From Perkinsus olseni (Eukaryota > Perkinsozoa > Perkinsida > Perkinsidae), in the NCBI GenBank assembly GCA_013115135.1, contig JABANP010000115.1, forward strand, positions 1 to 64,000: a stretch of 64,000 nucleotides of DNA, written 5' to 3'. The translations under genes and the position numbers were made by a program. Below the pieces are notes generated by a model. The model did no database searches, had not been told where the DNA came from, and saw only the letters and a program-made list of their open reading frames with translations. Numbering within the stretch: position 1 is the first letter of the stretch; each line of letters opens with the position of its first letter. Shown here piece after piece: positions 1 to 11,449 of this stretch.

Positions 1-1000
1 GATCAGGCAGGAAAATTCGCCAGCGGGGATTTTCAAGAGGGTCAGATATGAAAAGTAGGCCGACGTCGTCCTCCCAATGGTCCATGGGCCGAACCTTTCA
101 CGAGGTTGTCCGCGCGCAAGGACGAATTGACAGAACACGCGGCAGGTGAGGGCCCCAAGGCTAGAACAGTATTTCGCTGACGGGGACTCCACCGATATCG
201 ACATCAACGAGTTGACGAGGATCCTGTAGTACTTCCTTTACGTGGGTAAAACATCGTCCTCAGTCATATCAGCTACGCCTCGTAGGGTGTCAGATGCAGA
301 AGGACTCTGTGACGGATCAGAATTGTCACCCGAGAGTCAGGCTCAGTGGTCAGGAGGGATATACCAGAGTGTAGAGATTGGGGCGAAGGCACAGATATCA
401 ATGGGCTCGAGGTTCGCGAAATTTGTGCGAGGATCCCCTATCAAGACAGTAGCGCATTCATCAGCAGCACTAACTACTAAGAATGTGAGGGGGACTCAAT
501 AAGGTTCTGGGTATTCGACTCCGCCGGAGAAGTTGCAGAATCCGTCCTGGGAGACAGAATTCCCCGAGCGAGTGGACGAGTCAAGCTCCAAGGCTGGGTG
601 GCGCGATAAGTGAGTCCGCAAATAATTATGCAAACCAGATATGTGGTACAAATCAATCGGTAATCGGTAGTCTCGAGAGATCTGTTCCGTAAGTCAGTTG
701 AGCGACCGGCTCAGCCTCTCGAAGCGCAGTACGGTCGTAGCTGCGCGAGGTTTACTGATTTCAGGGCCTGATGGGGCAGAAATATTATCCTGAAAACAAC
801 CGCCGTGTCGAAGCGGTCGCGGGCGTCAGGAAACGCCTAACCAGTCGTATGAGACACATTGCAGGCAACGGCTCAGGGTGTGCGCCTCTTTACGATTGAT
901 GTGCCACTTGGACGGCGCATTTTGAGTCGCTCCACTCACCAGCATGGGCTTCCAAGGTGGAAGGCGGGATTGGAGAGCAGAGAGGTCGGGGGCGCTACCT
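1..1000. other. Left edge, no gene recognised
   Basis: Reading frames here are short and show no family motif on either strand. The stretch lies just downstream of the RNase H-like end of the minus-strand retroelement, so it may hold its decayed 3-prime portion, but I saw no integrase motif. Confidence 0.4.
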
Positions 1001-1019
1001 TTTCAGGATAGCTGAGCCC

Positions 1020-1880
1020 GTGTACACAAGAAAGGCCCAGCCAGATTCGCTCGCATCACAGAAACCGAGGATGAGCGATGGTGGGTTGGAACTGACGAAT
1101 GTCGGCAATTGCCGAAGTCGTCTGAATTGGCCTGGCTATCAATTTGTTGGGGTTCTTACGGCAGAGTCAGAGATTACCCACAGGAGTCCACCCCTTTACG
1201 GGTGTTGCCGTAAGGGCTGCGTCCACACCAACGACGTAGTTTGTCGGCTACGTATCGGGTGATTGGATGAGACGAACCCATCGTACAGCGCTCCCGCAAT
1301 TTGGAATATTCGCCGCCGCGATACGGGGCTACCAAACGAGCGGTCTTCGTCAGAGGAGCACTGAATGCAGAGGCCTCCGTCTTCAGATCGACGACCAGAG
1401 AGACAGCCCAGGTGACGCACAGCGTCGCCCGACAGTTCAACCCAATCAGTTTTTCCCTTGGGAAGTTCGCCCCTAACAGCGGAGCTATACTGAGTCATGA
1501 TCGATGCCATACGGTGGCACAAGTTGGGAAGGCCGCACAAAATGATATCATCGTAGTATGGTAGGATCATCAGTCCGGGGACCAGACTGACATATTCGCG
1601 AGTGCTGGTACAGTGGACAGGAGCGGCCCAGCAATCCAGTGAGACTTGCATTCAGCAATTCTCTGAGCTACCAGCCCAGCTAGGCTGGCCGGTCCATCGA
1701 CAGAGCAAACGCCAGACGGCCGCACTCGAAAGCGCGGCCGTCTGGCAGGATTAACGGTCTCGCTCCTTCTCCCAAGTGTACCTTATAAAATGCTTTCAGA
1801 CAAATCCAAAAAGGCAAGGGAGAAGGAGTCGCTTCCAGTTGGCTCTTATGTAGGCAATGCAGTCCGTCACTCCCCATCCC
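1020..1880 (-). pseudogene. Decayed reverse transcriptase and RNase H of an LTR retroelement
   Basis: On the minus strand, going from high to low coordinates, three polymerase landmarks appear in the right order but in different frames. Around 1690-1820 is the palm segment with KAFYKVHL, then GRAFECGRLAFALS, which matches the RT block that ends in RLPFGLS. Around 1540-1570 is the catalytic YYDDIIL box. Near 1040-1110 is LILGFCDASESGWAFLVYTG, which resembles the start of an RNase H domain (CDAS). The connecting segment with RRRIFQIAGALYD recalls BEL/Pao elements, although Ty3-type cannot be excluded. Frame changes and stops between the blocks show that the element is dead. The assignment rests on motif order, not on a database match. 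Confidence 0.6.
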
Positions 1881-2356
1881 TCACGTACGAGGGCAGGGGG
1901 GCAGGAAGGTATTGCAATAGCGGCAATCAGTAACCAATCGACAACGTGTGGTTGTGGGCCTTCTGTATTATTGGGAAGGGGAGACTGCCCAGGATGACGA
2001 AGGGGAAAGCGGTTCGTCACACAATTGCGACTGTTCCCATTCTGCTTTGACTCCCCTTACTGGCACCTCTTTCCCACCCGTTATCAATGAAGGTTTGCAG
2101 TTCGGGCGGAACTGGGCTTGTTGCGCTTCAGTGAGCTTATTTATCAGAGGTACACTAAGAGAAGTCGACCGGCACGCTGGGTCTCTCCGACCTCTGTGAG
2201 TTCTTGTGGCTCACAGCGGAGTCCACCAGACCTCATTACGCCATAGTCTGGTCAGGGTGGTCAGGGGTGGTCGGAGTTCCTCCGAGGATCGAGGCGCACG
2301 TGAGACGGCGTATTCTACCGCATAGTATCGATTGGCTCCTGGCAATCGCTGGGAGG

Positions 2357-2819
2357 CTAATCCAGTCTCCCGATCAGAGCCTCTTTAGCTCCTTGGATCT
2401 GGGAGGACAGTGACGAAAAGATGTCTATCGCCCGTGGGGTGGTAGTGGTCGCGAATTCGGGTAAACTTACATTTACCCCAAGCTCGCTCAGCCAGGGTCG
2501 ACCAATCAACAGCCTGAACAGCCGGTGAGATTTTCTACCACTGCAAGGATAAGGTCCGCAGAGTAACCTCCTAAGGCACACTCTCCAGTCTAGTGCGCGC
2601 TATCGCGGTGACATTTCCTGTATGGTCGGACTGTGTTTGTCTCACTGACCAGCTCACACTCCCTCTAGTGGTGACATCGGAATCGATCAGATTGACGGAT
2701 GACATTGTGTCAAACCCAGCAGAGGCCGCTATGTATTGTTCGAAGATGAGTTTGTGTTTATAAAGCTTCACTGGAGCTGTCAATGGGGCGCTCATACTGG
2801 AGGCACTCAAACTCATCAA
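2357..2819 (-). pseudogene. Retropepsin-like aspartic protease remnant
   Basis: Two overlapping minus-strand frames carry the two ends of a retroviral-type aspartic protease. The first contains FDTMSSVNLIDSDVTTRG, a diverged version of the D-T-G-A-S-x-N-L-I active-site region in which the usual glycine is methionine. The second contains LLIGRPWLSELGV, the flap-distal LGRPWL block common in Ty3 and BEL proteases. The segment lies between the gag-like frames upstream and the RT blocks downstream, the expected gag-PR-RT order. A frame change between the halves and the altered active site argue for an inactive copy. Confidence 0.55.
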
Positions 2820-3190
2820 CGCAACACCGCGATCAGAATGAGGCGGAAGCAGAAGAAACAGTAACTCCCGATGGAGCCTCTCACCCGGGTTTTTGCAATC
2901 GAACTCTGTGTCCGGATTGCCCGCAATGAACAGACACCAGCTTCAAACCGGCTCTTAACTGCACTTCTGCTGGCAGAGCCCAGCTTGGCGCTAGCCAACT
3001 CCTTCTGTGGAGCTTTCGATTGCTCAAAGCGCTGTCTCTTACCATCAGTATGAGATCGATGTTCATCGGAAGAAGGAGAGGAGAGCCCTCGCTTCTTACC
3101 GGCACCATGCGTATCCTCGGCCTGGGTGAAGCCAAGGTACTCATCAACAGTGGAGCAACCAGAAGAATCAGCAGAGTCGTTGTACGGCAC
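2816..3190 (-). pseudogene. Basic, serine-rich gag-like segment of the retroelement
   Basis: A 124-residue open frame begins with an acidic, serine-rich stretch (DSADSSGCSTVDEYLGFTQA) followed by a lysine/arginine-rich region (KKRGLSSPSSDEHRSHTDGK). Its composition and its place just upstream of the protease suggest a nucleocapsid-like linker. No zinc knuckle is visible. The final part of the frame looks non-coding. Part of the same minus-strand element. Confidence 0.35.
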
Positions 3191-3397
3191 GTGCTAGATC
3201 CTGTGTGTCCTTGATGTTGGCCGAAACGTCACTTAAGCTTCCCACAAAAGCAAGCGAAAGCGATATCCTTCTCTCGAGAACAGGGGTAGTTTTGAAAGAG
3301 TGAGCTTATATAATTCGATGCGGGCCTTCCAGGATGTTGTAACATGACCAGTACAGACGGTAGATAATCGTCCGTGTAAAATAGCTCTCTTCCTCGA

Positions 3398-4180
3398 TTA
3401 TCTTACCGAGAGCTCCATCTTCCACCACGGGAAGAGAATATTACACCAGCGACGTAACAGGACCACGGGGTTGGAATCTTCACGTCGTGAATCGTCTTCT
3501 AGCATCAGCTTCTCGACCTTGTCAACGATCTTATCACAGCGGGAGATCCAACCAGTGTAAAGTTCTTGAATAGTTTTCAGATACTCCTCGTTGACATCGT
3601 CATTGTCAGTGGGATCTTGGACCTTCTGCCAGTTCAGTAGGGGGCGAGTCGGTGTTGACCTTGTTGTGATCATCAGCACACCTTACTTCCTCTACCAGCA
3701 TTTCGCTTCAGTTGAGCCACTACATATCTTGGGAGAGTAGCAGCATAGAGTAGAATACATACAAAGGGCTGGCAGACCCCTCAACAGCTTGGACACACAT
3801 CTCAACCTTCCGCTTATACACCTCCAAGACCACGATTTCGGCTTGTCGATTCTGTCAATGTGGAGCCCAATTCTCTGGGGGCATCGGTATGAGCTTTGAT
3901 CCCCCAAGCCTTACACACCGCGAGGACGCCACTGCCCAAAGGGGCAGCCCTCTGGTTCACAAAGTTCAAGTAAGGGTCCAGCAAAGGAGACTTGCTGCGA
4001 CAACCAACAGTGTTTCAGCCAGTTGTAGACAAGACTGTTTAGAAGCATTACTCAAAGTCTCAGCCCAGAAACAAGAGTATGTCTTGCGAGCAGCTCGCTG
4101 AGCGCTCTTCAACAAATCAGAAGAAAAGTTCGCAGAGATGGGAGTATCAGCATCAGGGCTTTCTCGGATGATGCACCATG
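3398..4180 (-). pseudogene. Gag-like region with helical charged ORF
   Basis: The best piece is a 93-residue frame at 3398-3679 rich in charged helical sequence (EEYLKTIQELYTGWISRCDK), ending in a stop at 3398. Further upstream on the minus strand, coherent fragments appear in alternating frames: SAQRAARKTYSCFWAETL near 4070-4120 and EVYKRKVEMCVQAVEG near 3770-3820. This is the pattern of one protein broken by indels. Position upstream of the protease suggests capsid. No family match is recognised by eye. Confidence 0.35.
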
Positions 4181-4516
4181 TGATTGGTTCCGAGCCCCTT
4201 CAACTGACTCCTCATCATCGGGATACAACGCAACTGGCATAAGTGTGCAAAGAACGGATAAGGAAAGTAACAACAATAACAACTACAAGGTCCGGGAGAA
4301 GACCTAGCCTAGAGCTGGATAGGCTAGATTCGGGGACAGGCGTCACAAAAAAACACAAGGGTTTGCGTGCTGACAGTGACATTTTCATAATTTTTCATGC
4401 TCGATTAGACGTATGTAATGACTACTGCAGAAGGGACGAAGTTATTACAATGCTGAAATCGAGTACGATACCTGCTGCTCCGAATTAGATCGGCGCTGGG
4501 TGTTGAGTGAAAACAA
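4181..4516. other. No gene seen
   Basis: Short frames only. An A-rich ACAACAATAACAACTAC-like tract occurs near 4266-4290. Nothing else is recognisable. Confidence 0.3.
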
Positions 4517-4735
4517 TCAAAGGGCATCGCTTTCGTCGTAGCGAGAGGGCCGCACTAGGCAACGACGGCGTGTACGCGAAGACGCGGAAGCAGGTGTTCG
4601 GGCACAAAGCGCTCGCCGCATCAATCGATTTAATAGCGCAATTTCATGATTTAGTTGAACATCGTCCTCATGAATGACTGGTGCCCCTACCACCGTCCTC
4701 AATGAGGACTCCTCTTGGATAGAACCGTCTTCCAT
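4517..4735 (-). CDS. Small hypothetical ORF starting inside the minisatellite
   Basis: A 72-codon minus-strand frame starts at an ATG supplied by the first unit of the adjacent 43-bp repeat array (MEDGSIQEES) and runs away from the array. It is arginine-rich near its C-terminus. It could be a genuine short gene with the array in its upstream region, or a chance frame. No family is recognised. Confidence 0.2.
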   Translation of the reverse strand: MEDGSIQEESSLRTVVGAPVIHEDDVQLNHEIALLNRLMRRALCARTPASASSRTRRRCLVRPSRYDESDAL

Positions 4736-6515
4736 GAGTGATGATTGCTGTGTTGTATCAATTCTAGCAAATCATCCATTAGTGATGACTGCTGTGTTGT
4801 ATCAATTCTAACCGTCTTCCATGAGTGATGACTGGTGTGTTGTATCAACTCTAACCGTCATCTACTAGGAATGACTGGTGTGTTGTATCAATTCTAACCG
4901 TCATCTATTAGTGATGACTGCTGTGTTAATATCAATTCTAACCGTCTTCCATGAGTGATGACTGGTGTGTTGTATCAATTCTAACCGTCTTCCATGAGTG
5001 ATGACTGGTGTGTTGTATCAATTCTAACCGTCATCTACTAGGAATGACTGGTGTGTTGTATCAATTCTAACCGTCATCTACTAGGAATGACTGGTGTGCT
5101 GTATCAATTCTAACCGTCATCCATTAGTGATGACTGGTGTGTTGTATCAATTCTAACCGTCTTCCATGGTGATGACTGCTGTGTTGTATCAATTCTAACC
5201 GTCTTCCATGAGTGATGACTGGTGTGTTGTATCAATTCTAACCGTCATCTACTAGGAATGACTGGTGTGCTGTATCAATTCTAACCGTCTTCCATGGTGA
5301 TGACTGCTGTGTTGTATCAATTCTAACCGTCTTCCATTAGTGATGACTGGTGTGTTGTATCAATTCTAACCGTCATCTATTAGTGATGACTGGTGTGTTG
5401 TATCAATTCTAACCGTCATCTACTAGGAATGACTGGTGTGTTGTATCAATTCTAACCGTCTTCCATGGTGATGACTGCTGTGTTGTATCAATTCTAACCG
5501 TCATCTATTAGTGATGACTGGTGTGTTGTATCAATTCTAACCGTCATCTATTAGTGATGACTGGTGTGTTGTATCAATTCTAACCGTCATCTATTAGTGA
5601 TGACTGGTGTGTTGTATCAATTCTAACCGTCATCTACTAGGAATGACTGGTGTGTTGTATCAATTCTAACCGTCTTCCATGAGTGATGACTGCTGTGTTG
5701 TATCAATTCTAACCGTCATCTACTAGGAATGACTGGTGTGTTGTATCAATTCTAACCGTCATCTACTAGGAATGACTGGTGTGTTGTATCAATTCTAACC
5801 GTCATCTATTAGTGATGACTGGTGTGTTGTATCAATTCTAACCGTCATCTACTAGGAATGACTGGTGTGCTGTATCAATTCTAACCGTCTTCCATGAGTG
5901 ATGACTGGTGTGTTGTATCAATTCTAACCGTCTTCCATGAGTGATGACTGGTGTGTTGTATCAATTCTAACCGTCTTCCATGAGTGATGACTGGTGTGTT
6001 GTATCAATTCTAACCGTCATCTACTAGGAATTACTGGTGTGTTGTATCAATTCTAACCGTCTTCCATGGTGATGACTGGTGTGTTGTATCAATTCTAACC
6101 GTCATCTATTAGTGATGACTGGTGTGTTGTATCAATTCTAACGGTCATCTATTAGTGATGACTGGTGTGTTGTATCAATTCTAACCGTCTTCCATGAGTG
6201 ATGACTGCTGTGTTGTATCAATTCTAACCGTCATCTACTAGGAATGACTGGTGTGTTGTATCAATTCTAACCGTCATCTACTAGGAATGACTGGTGTGTT
6301 GTATCAATTCTAACCGTCATCTACTAGGAATGACTGGTGTGTTGTATCAATTCTAACCGTCATCTATTAGTGATGACTGGTGTGTTGTATCAATTCTAAC
6401 CGTCATCTACTAGGAATGACTCTACTAGGAATGACTGGTGTGCTGTATCAATTCTAACCGTCTTCCATGAGTGATGACTGGTGTGTTGTATCAATTCTAA
6501 CAGTTTATCATGAGT
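4726..6515. repeat. 43-bp minisatellite, about 40 units
   Basis: About 1.8 kb of head-to-tail units with the constant part TGTATCAATTCTAACCGTC followed by a variable part. At least four variable types alternate irregularly: CATCTACTAGGAATGACTGG, CATCTATTAGTGATGACTGG, CTTCCATGAGTGATGACTGG and a form shortened to CCATGGTGATGACTGC. Most units are 43 bp. Unit edges are sharp on both sides, and the first and last units are the most diverged, as expected when turnover is most active in the middle. A 15-bp internal duplication (TCTACTAGGAATGAC) occurs at about 6415-6435. Confidence 0.95.
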
Positions 6516-6721
6516 TTCAGTTCATGCAACCGAGCGACGGTTACGTGAGTTGAATAGTGGTTAATTAAACCCGAATTAAGGGGAGAATAATAATGGGAGG
6601 GTGAGGGATTGAGGGCGTTTGTTTATGATATAGAATAATTAGTGTGCTAGTTACAGTGCGACTGTCAGTCACAACATACTAAGGATTCTCAGATACTAGT
6701 TTTTTGTTGACCATCTATTCA

Positions 6722-9322
6722 ATGCCTGGCGCGCTTCCTTGGGAATTGACCAACCGCTTTCGTATCCAGCCTGGACATGGGAATCCATTCGAAACGGCAT
6801 TAGCGCGCATGCAGCTCGGTTTCGGAGTTGTGAATATCGCAACACGGCCGGACTATAACGAAGCACGATACAGGTGCGCCCTACACGAAGGATGTCAGAG
6901 GCAATACAAGTTAATTCTCATTGGAGCGGAAGTGTTCGTCTATCAGCATGGTGAGTGGTGAAGTCTACCGCAGCACGTGAATGAGAGAATATCTCCGCCC
7001 GGGTTTCAGGTGCACACGCTGCCGAGGATAGGCACCGTATGCGGGCAAATCATCCTCGAGAGATTACGGAACTCATCATACGAGAAGCGAGGCAGGGGGT
7101 ATCGGCTAGTACCATAGTTAGTCATCTATCATCCACTTTCCCTGGATATAGAGGGATGATAAATCGCACTCAAGTAAGGGAATTCACACTCAGTGTAGAT
7201 GATTCGGGCGGAAGAAGCCAACTTGCCTGCGCTAGCTTTTTCCTCCTCTGGGGCTGCGTCCGACGTGCAGCTTTCAGGTCCAGAGTATGATCTCCTCACT
7301 TCATAGACGCGGAAGAGCAGGCACCCGTCATGTAACTAATTTCTTCGAGCTGGAAATGGCATTTAGTAGATTTCGCGTCACGGACGCGATCTTGCAACAT
7401 GTCAAGCAACGAGAGCCGATTGAAGAGGAGTGTATCTTCCTTGGTGGATTCTGGGAGGAAGAACACTTCGCAAGTTTGTTGACTAGTGCAGGTAAGTGGC
7501 GGTTGGACACTGACCGCGTAGTAGATGGGTGACTGAGTTCGAAATCCGAGCTTCCTCGTCTCGGAGACAAACGCTCTTCACGATTTCGTTGTATGAAGGT
7601 ATGCTCTCGTCGTTGCATTGGTTCCTCGAATCCCATGGTGATGGCTTTCCTATTTACATGGATGCCCAGAACCGAATAATTCTCGGAAGCTTGAAGGTGG
7701 CTTGGATTGGAACCACCAGGATATGGTTAGTAGCGTCCGTGCGCAAATGATACGCGTTCATTTATTTGAGTAGCTTTCGGACAGGTTCGACGCGGCTCGC
7801 AACGAATGCCGCCATACATTCGTGCCTTTCATGCTGGCAATAATCGATGAAGAATGTCAGTCCGCATACGAGCACCTGTTAGCTGAGCTGGACAACCTCG
7901 TGAGATTTTTCACTGATGGGGAGCGGGGCTTGAATGATTCAACAAGCCTCTGTGTCCATGACGCGCATCAAGGAGCTTTAAGGGCCTGCGAAGCTCTCTT
8001 ACCTGGGAAAAGGAATGGTGAGAGAGTCCCTGGATGCGTTTACCGCTATTCCCTAATTCAGCACGTTGCTACTATCACTTCTCGAAGAATATTAAGGACA
8101 ACAGATCGAAATTCGGCGTTGATGCCGCCATGGTAATGCCAAAGCCTGTAGAATCTGACTCGAATTGCCGGATCCGCTCCCCGATCACAGGGGAGTGGCT
8201 AGAACTACAGAGAGCGTGGACTCGTTTCAGGTAGAGCATCTCAAGTATGCCTTGCACGCCAGTCCTACCGACAACCTCTACTTCCTCCTCGCCATTGCTT
8301 TAATCCACGAAGTTGAAGAAGAGCACCCGAGTGGAGCGAACTATCTACGGTACACGTTAGATTTCGAGCGGTATGGCTTTCCTAATATTGCTTTAACGAG
8401 TACAGGACTACAGGGCACTCAGGTGAGTTTGGGTGTGAACTCTTCGATAACATGGGAACAATCCCCCCGTAGGTTCTGAACAACATTGTCGAAGCATTCC
8501 ATCGGAACGTAACTCGCATGTTGGGCCGCAATAATATGCCGCTGTCAATTTTCGTCGAGAGGATTTTGGAGGTATAGTTCTAATGGAGCAGCGGTCAAAC
8601 TGTACTTTCTGTCGATCTCCGCGCAGATTCTTCGGTCTCTAAGACATAGCAGTCCGCAACATTTCGTGCGTCGCCCTGAGACGATCGACGTGGTGGAATA
8701 TCAAACGCAAATGATGCTGAAGGGAACTCGGTTAGTCTCGAATGATTCGCTAAAAGAGGTGAGCATTCCAGGCGTCCGTCGAGCTATCACCTCAGGTGAT
8801 TCACCTGCTCTTCTATCTTAGAACAATAAGTTGATTCAATCAACTAGATGAATGCTCTTAGGTTACCACAAACGTAAATGAACTAATGGGGAGGCGGACT
8901 AATGATGCGGGCGTTCGTTACTTCCTCGTCGATTCGCGAAGGATCTACCCTCATCCACTCCCAGAAGCCACTAATGCTGACATCGACACTTATTTGAGAG
9001 GATTGTTACTTTCAGAATTCCCTCGCGAAGGTGATTCCTTAAACAATTTCCGACTCCGACCCGCTGAGAAATTATTCCTTTCGTAGGTCAAGATATGCCC
9101 TTAGACGAGGTTCTGGCTCGCTACTATAGGTTCAACCTCTTGACTGCGTCCGAAACAGAGATAGTCTGCACTTGCAAGGAATGGAGAGATTGGGGTCGTT
9201 GTGGACACGGTTATGGGGTCGAGATCATCATAGGAACGCAAATCAGGTTAGTGAAGCAGCTCTTGGATGCAAGTCGGCTGTCGTTTAAATGGTCTACTAC
9301 GAATCACAGGCTCGACTCGTGA
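6722..9322 (+). CDS. MULE-type transposase with SWIM zinc finger, multi-exon
   Basis: Exons separated by short GT-AG introns together read as a Mutator-like transposase. From the N-terminus: a FLYWCH/FAR1-like segment (YRCALHEGCQRQYKLILIG, about 6865-6925); a helical region; a catalytic-core block with FTDGERGLNDST (about 7905-7945), matching the second acidic residue of MULE enzymes; CYYHFSKNIKDN after an intron (about 8065-8105); NNIVEAFHRNVTR (about 8480-8520); and a CxCx7CxH SWIM finger, CTCKEWRDWGRCGH (about 9168-9210). The first ATG in frame is at 6722. Clear introns include about 6952-7008, 8020-8060, 8131-8230, 8422-8474 and 8572-8625. Some joins look imperfect, so the gene may be a decayed copy or a domesticated one. 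Terminal inverted repeats were not found by eye. Confidence 0.65.
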
Positions 9323-10040
9323 ATACTCCAGGTATCATCCGGGAACACGCCAGTTAAGGGCCGCCCGTAGAGGTCGTCCTTCGTCTCGCAGAGGCCCAGC
9401 TCTAGATAGATATCGCCCGCGTAATGCCGGACGTCGCATACCAGGTACTAATATGAGGCAATCTGTTATCGCCCCATCAGCTGAATGATAAATTGGCACA
9501 TGCCTACCCGCTCCGGCAACTGGAGAACATCAGTTACTGACTCGTTATCTCAGGGAATCGTGGCCAAGAATCCGATGCAGACATGGAATAGGATCGGTAC
9601 AGCGACGACATGATTTCTAAGAAATCATTTCTTCACTTGTGTAGAAGGCCGATATGACTACGTGTGAGCGAATATCAGCTCTAGAAAGCCTCAGGCAGTA
9701 GTACTGATAGTAATGTGACACCCAAGTTAAAGCACATATCTCAGACAATTGGCATGTAGTTTCCATCTTTCAACGAGTTGTGGTTTCTATAGTACTCGGG
9801 AAAACTGCTTGAGGATAACTGCTCGGGAAATTCCCGACGAGAATAGGCACTCGCTTATCGATCAGCTATTTTACCTAAACTTGGACTCTCACTCTGAGTA
9901 AGTTACCCATCGCATGCTCAGTTGTTGATGAGGTTCACATGGAGATGCTGCATTTTCCCCAATGGGCCCACAGAGGTGATCATATCGCCCGTTCAAAACC
10001 TTGATCAAGGAAACAGCCGGCTGCTGCTGCTGCGGCACAC
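9323..10040. other. 3-prime flank of the transposase, no gene
   Basis: A diverged continuation may run to about 9530 in shifted frame (RVMPDVAYQVLI). Beyond that nothing is recognisable apart from a short CTG repeat at about 10020-10033. Confidence 0.3.
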
Positions 10041-10054
10041 AACAATATGAGCAA

Positions 10055-10195
10055 ACGCGGTGTTTGAAACTTCCTGTTGTTTTTCCAACAACAGGAAGCT
10101 ACTGCAGAAAGGTGTTTGAAACTTCCTGTTGTTTTTCCAACAACAGGAAGCTACTGCAGAAAGGTGTTTGAAACACCTTTCTGCTGTAGCTTCCT
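10055..10195. repeat. Tandem hairpin repeat, 51-bp unit
   Basis: Two near-identical 51-bp units are built around CTTCCTGTTG-TTTTTC-CAACAACAGGAAG, a stem of about 12 bp with a T-rich loop. A third, rearranged unit follows in which AAAGGTGTTTGAAACACCTTT forms a different hairpin. Each unit therefore contains its own inverted repeat. Confidence 0.85.
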
Positions 10196-10199
10196 TCGT

Positions 10200-10400
10200 A
10201 TTTGACATGGCATTGGCGAAGTTAAATTTCCCAGAGGCGGGAAAATGAAAGTTCCAAGGACCAGCCACGAATATTGAAGGGTCGAATGTGAATTTGAAGT
10301 TCCTTATTTCGAAATTGGAAGTCCCATCGTGTCGAAATTGAACTTACGAGAAGGATTAACGTGCGAATTCGAAAGTCCCACCACGGAGTTGAAGGTTCTT
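10200..10400. repeat. Spaced-motif array (GAATTTGAAGTTCC-like)
   Basis: A loose motif of the form gAATTtGAAgTTCC returns roughly every 20-25 bases across about 200 bp, with unrelated spacer sequence between copies (GTGAATTTGAAGTTCC, TCGAAATTGGAAGTCCC, TCGAAATTGAACTT, CGAATTCGAAAGTCCC, GGAGTTGAAGGTTC). The same style of array, with other core motifs, occurs in the foldback elements near 28.1 and 51.9 kb and again near 62.3 kb. Confidence 0.5.
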
Positions 10401-10659
10401 GGTAGCCATCCTCCCACAGGAGGATCAGCGGGAGTGAAATTCACACAAGCAGAGGAAATGTGCGTGGAGCCTGCTACGAGGTGCTTCAATAACGCTAGAG
10501 CTAGTGGACTGTAAGCATAAGAAACTGTAGAATCACCAATGGTTGTACGCGCGGATGTGAGCTGAACCCAGCCCTCCGCACCCTGGATGTGGAGGTAGGG
10601 CACCAGGCAAAATTTGGCGGTTTCACGCGTAAGAAGCTCAAGAATGCTTCTTTAAGGAG

Positions 10660-10830
10660 AATTTTGAAATAGGCCCCAGAGGCCGCTGCCTTGGTCCGTT
10701 GTGGACACAGAGTCAGGTGGTCTCTGCCAGAGACCAGAGACTTTCTGGTACCCTACTGAACAGTAGTGGTAGGCACCAACCGTGATTTGGTGCGGCTCTG
10801 ACGATGCAATCGAGGAAATAAATAGAAGTC
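10660..10830. repeat. Chain of short hairpins
   Basis: Successive unrelated inverted repeats: GGTCTCTGCCAGAGACC, CCTACTGAACAGTAGTGG, and GCACCAACCGTGATTTGGTGC. Stems are 7-8 bp with loops of 1-7 bases. Confidence 0.5.
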
Positions 10831-11148
10831 TGGCCACAGAGGCAGACTTCACAGTCAGAAACCCTACCACGTGCTGTTCACACTCCCAACTTCTGCATCA
10901 TGGGAATTTTAACGTGCGGAATAGATATTCCCGTTTCAGATTCGTACATCCAACTTCGCTCGCCTCGGCGAACATGCACCGGATGGCTCCATTGTCGAAC
11001 TAGATATTGAAAAGGTGTATTTGTGATGAAGAAATGCCTCTGCTCGGGTTCGACCCGTGATCGTCATTCGTATTCAAAACTGCAACTTTATTGTGAATGT
11101 CCCGCTGGAATTCGAACCTGGTGAAAGCTTCTAGAGTGAGATGGAGAG

Positions 11149-11391
11149 TCAAAGTCGCCTTGGGTCAATGTTAGAGTCTACCGATACATGGCCCTCGTCA
11201 ACGTCCTCATAAGCCGCACTGATGGCTTCCATATTATCTCCAACCGAACTTTCACCACCATAGTCCAACTCAACATCATCAATATCGTAGCCAGAATACA
11301 TCCTGGAGTAAAAACCGAGAGATAAGACTCTAATAGTCCATACAGAAAGGAAACACTGAAGTACTCACTTTGAATCACTAGAATATAGCAT
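11149..11391 (-). CDS. Small acidic protein, two exons
   Basis: Minus-strand exon 1 (11369-11391) starts with ATG and reads MLYSSDSK. A 66-bp GTGAGT...CCAG intron follows (11303-11368). Exon 2 (11149-11302) continues in frame and ends in TGA, giving 58 residues. The product is strongly acidic (DIDDVELDYGGESSVGDNME) with no signal peptide or membrane segment. Splice signals and clean frame continuity support it. No family is recognised, and it could be the 3-prime end of a longer gene. Confidence 0.4.
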
Positions 11392-11449
11392 AGTAGGGGA
11401 CAGATGCACACAAATCAGAGTCACACATGAAAGGACTGGGCGAACGACC

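Noticed and set aside
1196..1651. Independent 151-residue gene
   Set aside because: Its content is the YYDD end of the reverse transcriptase plus shadow sequence, so it is part of the decayed retroelement.
4726..6515. CRISPR-like array
   Set aside because: Both repeat and spacer parts are conserved across units with only a few variant types, so it is a tandem minisatellite; no cas genes and the genome is eukaryotic.
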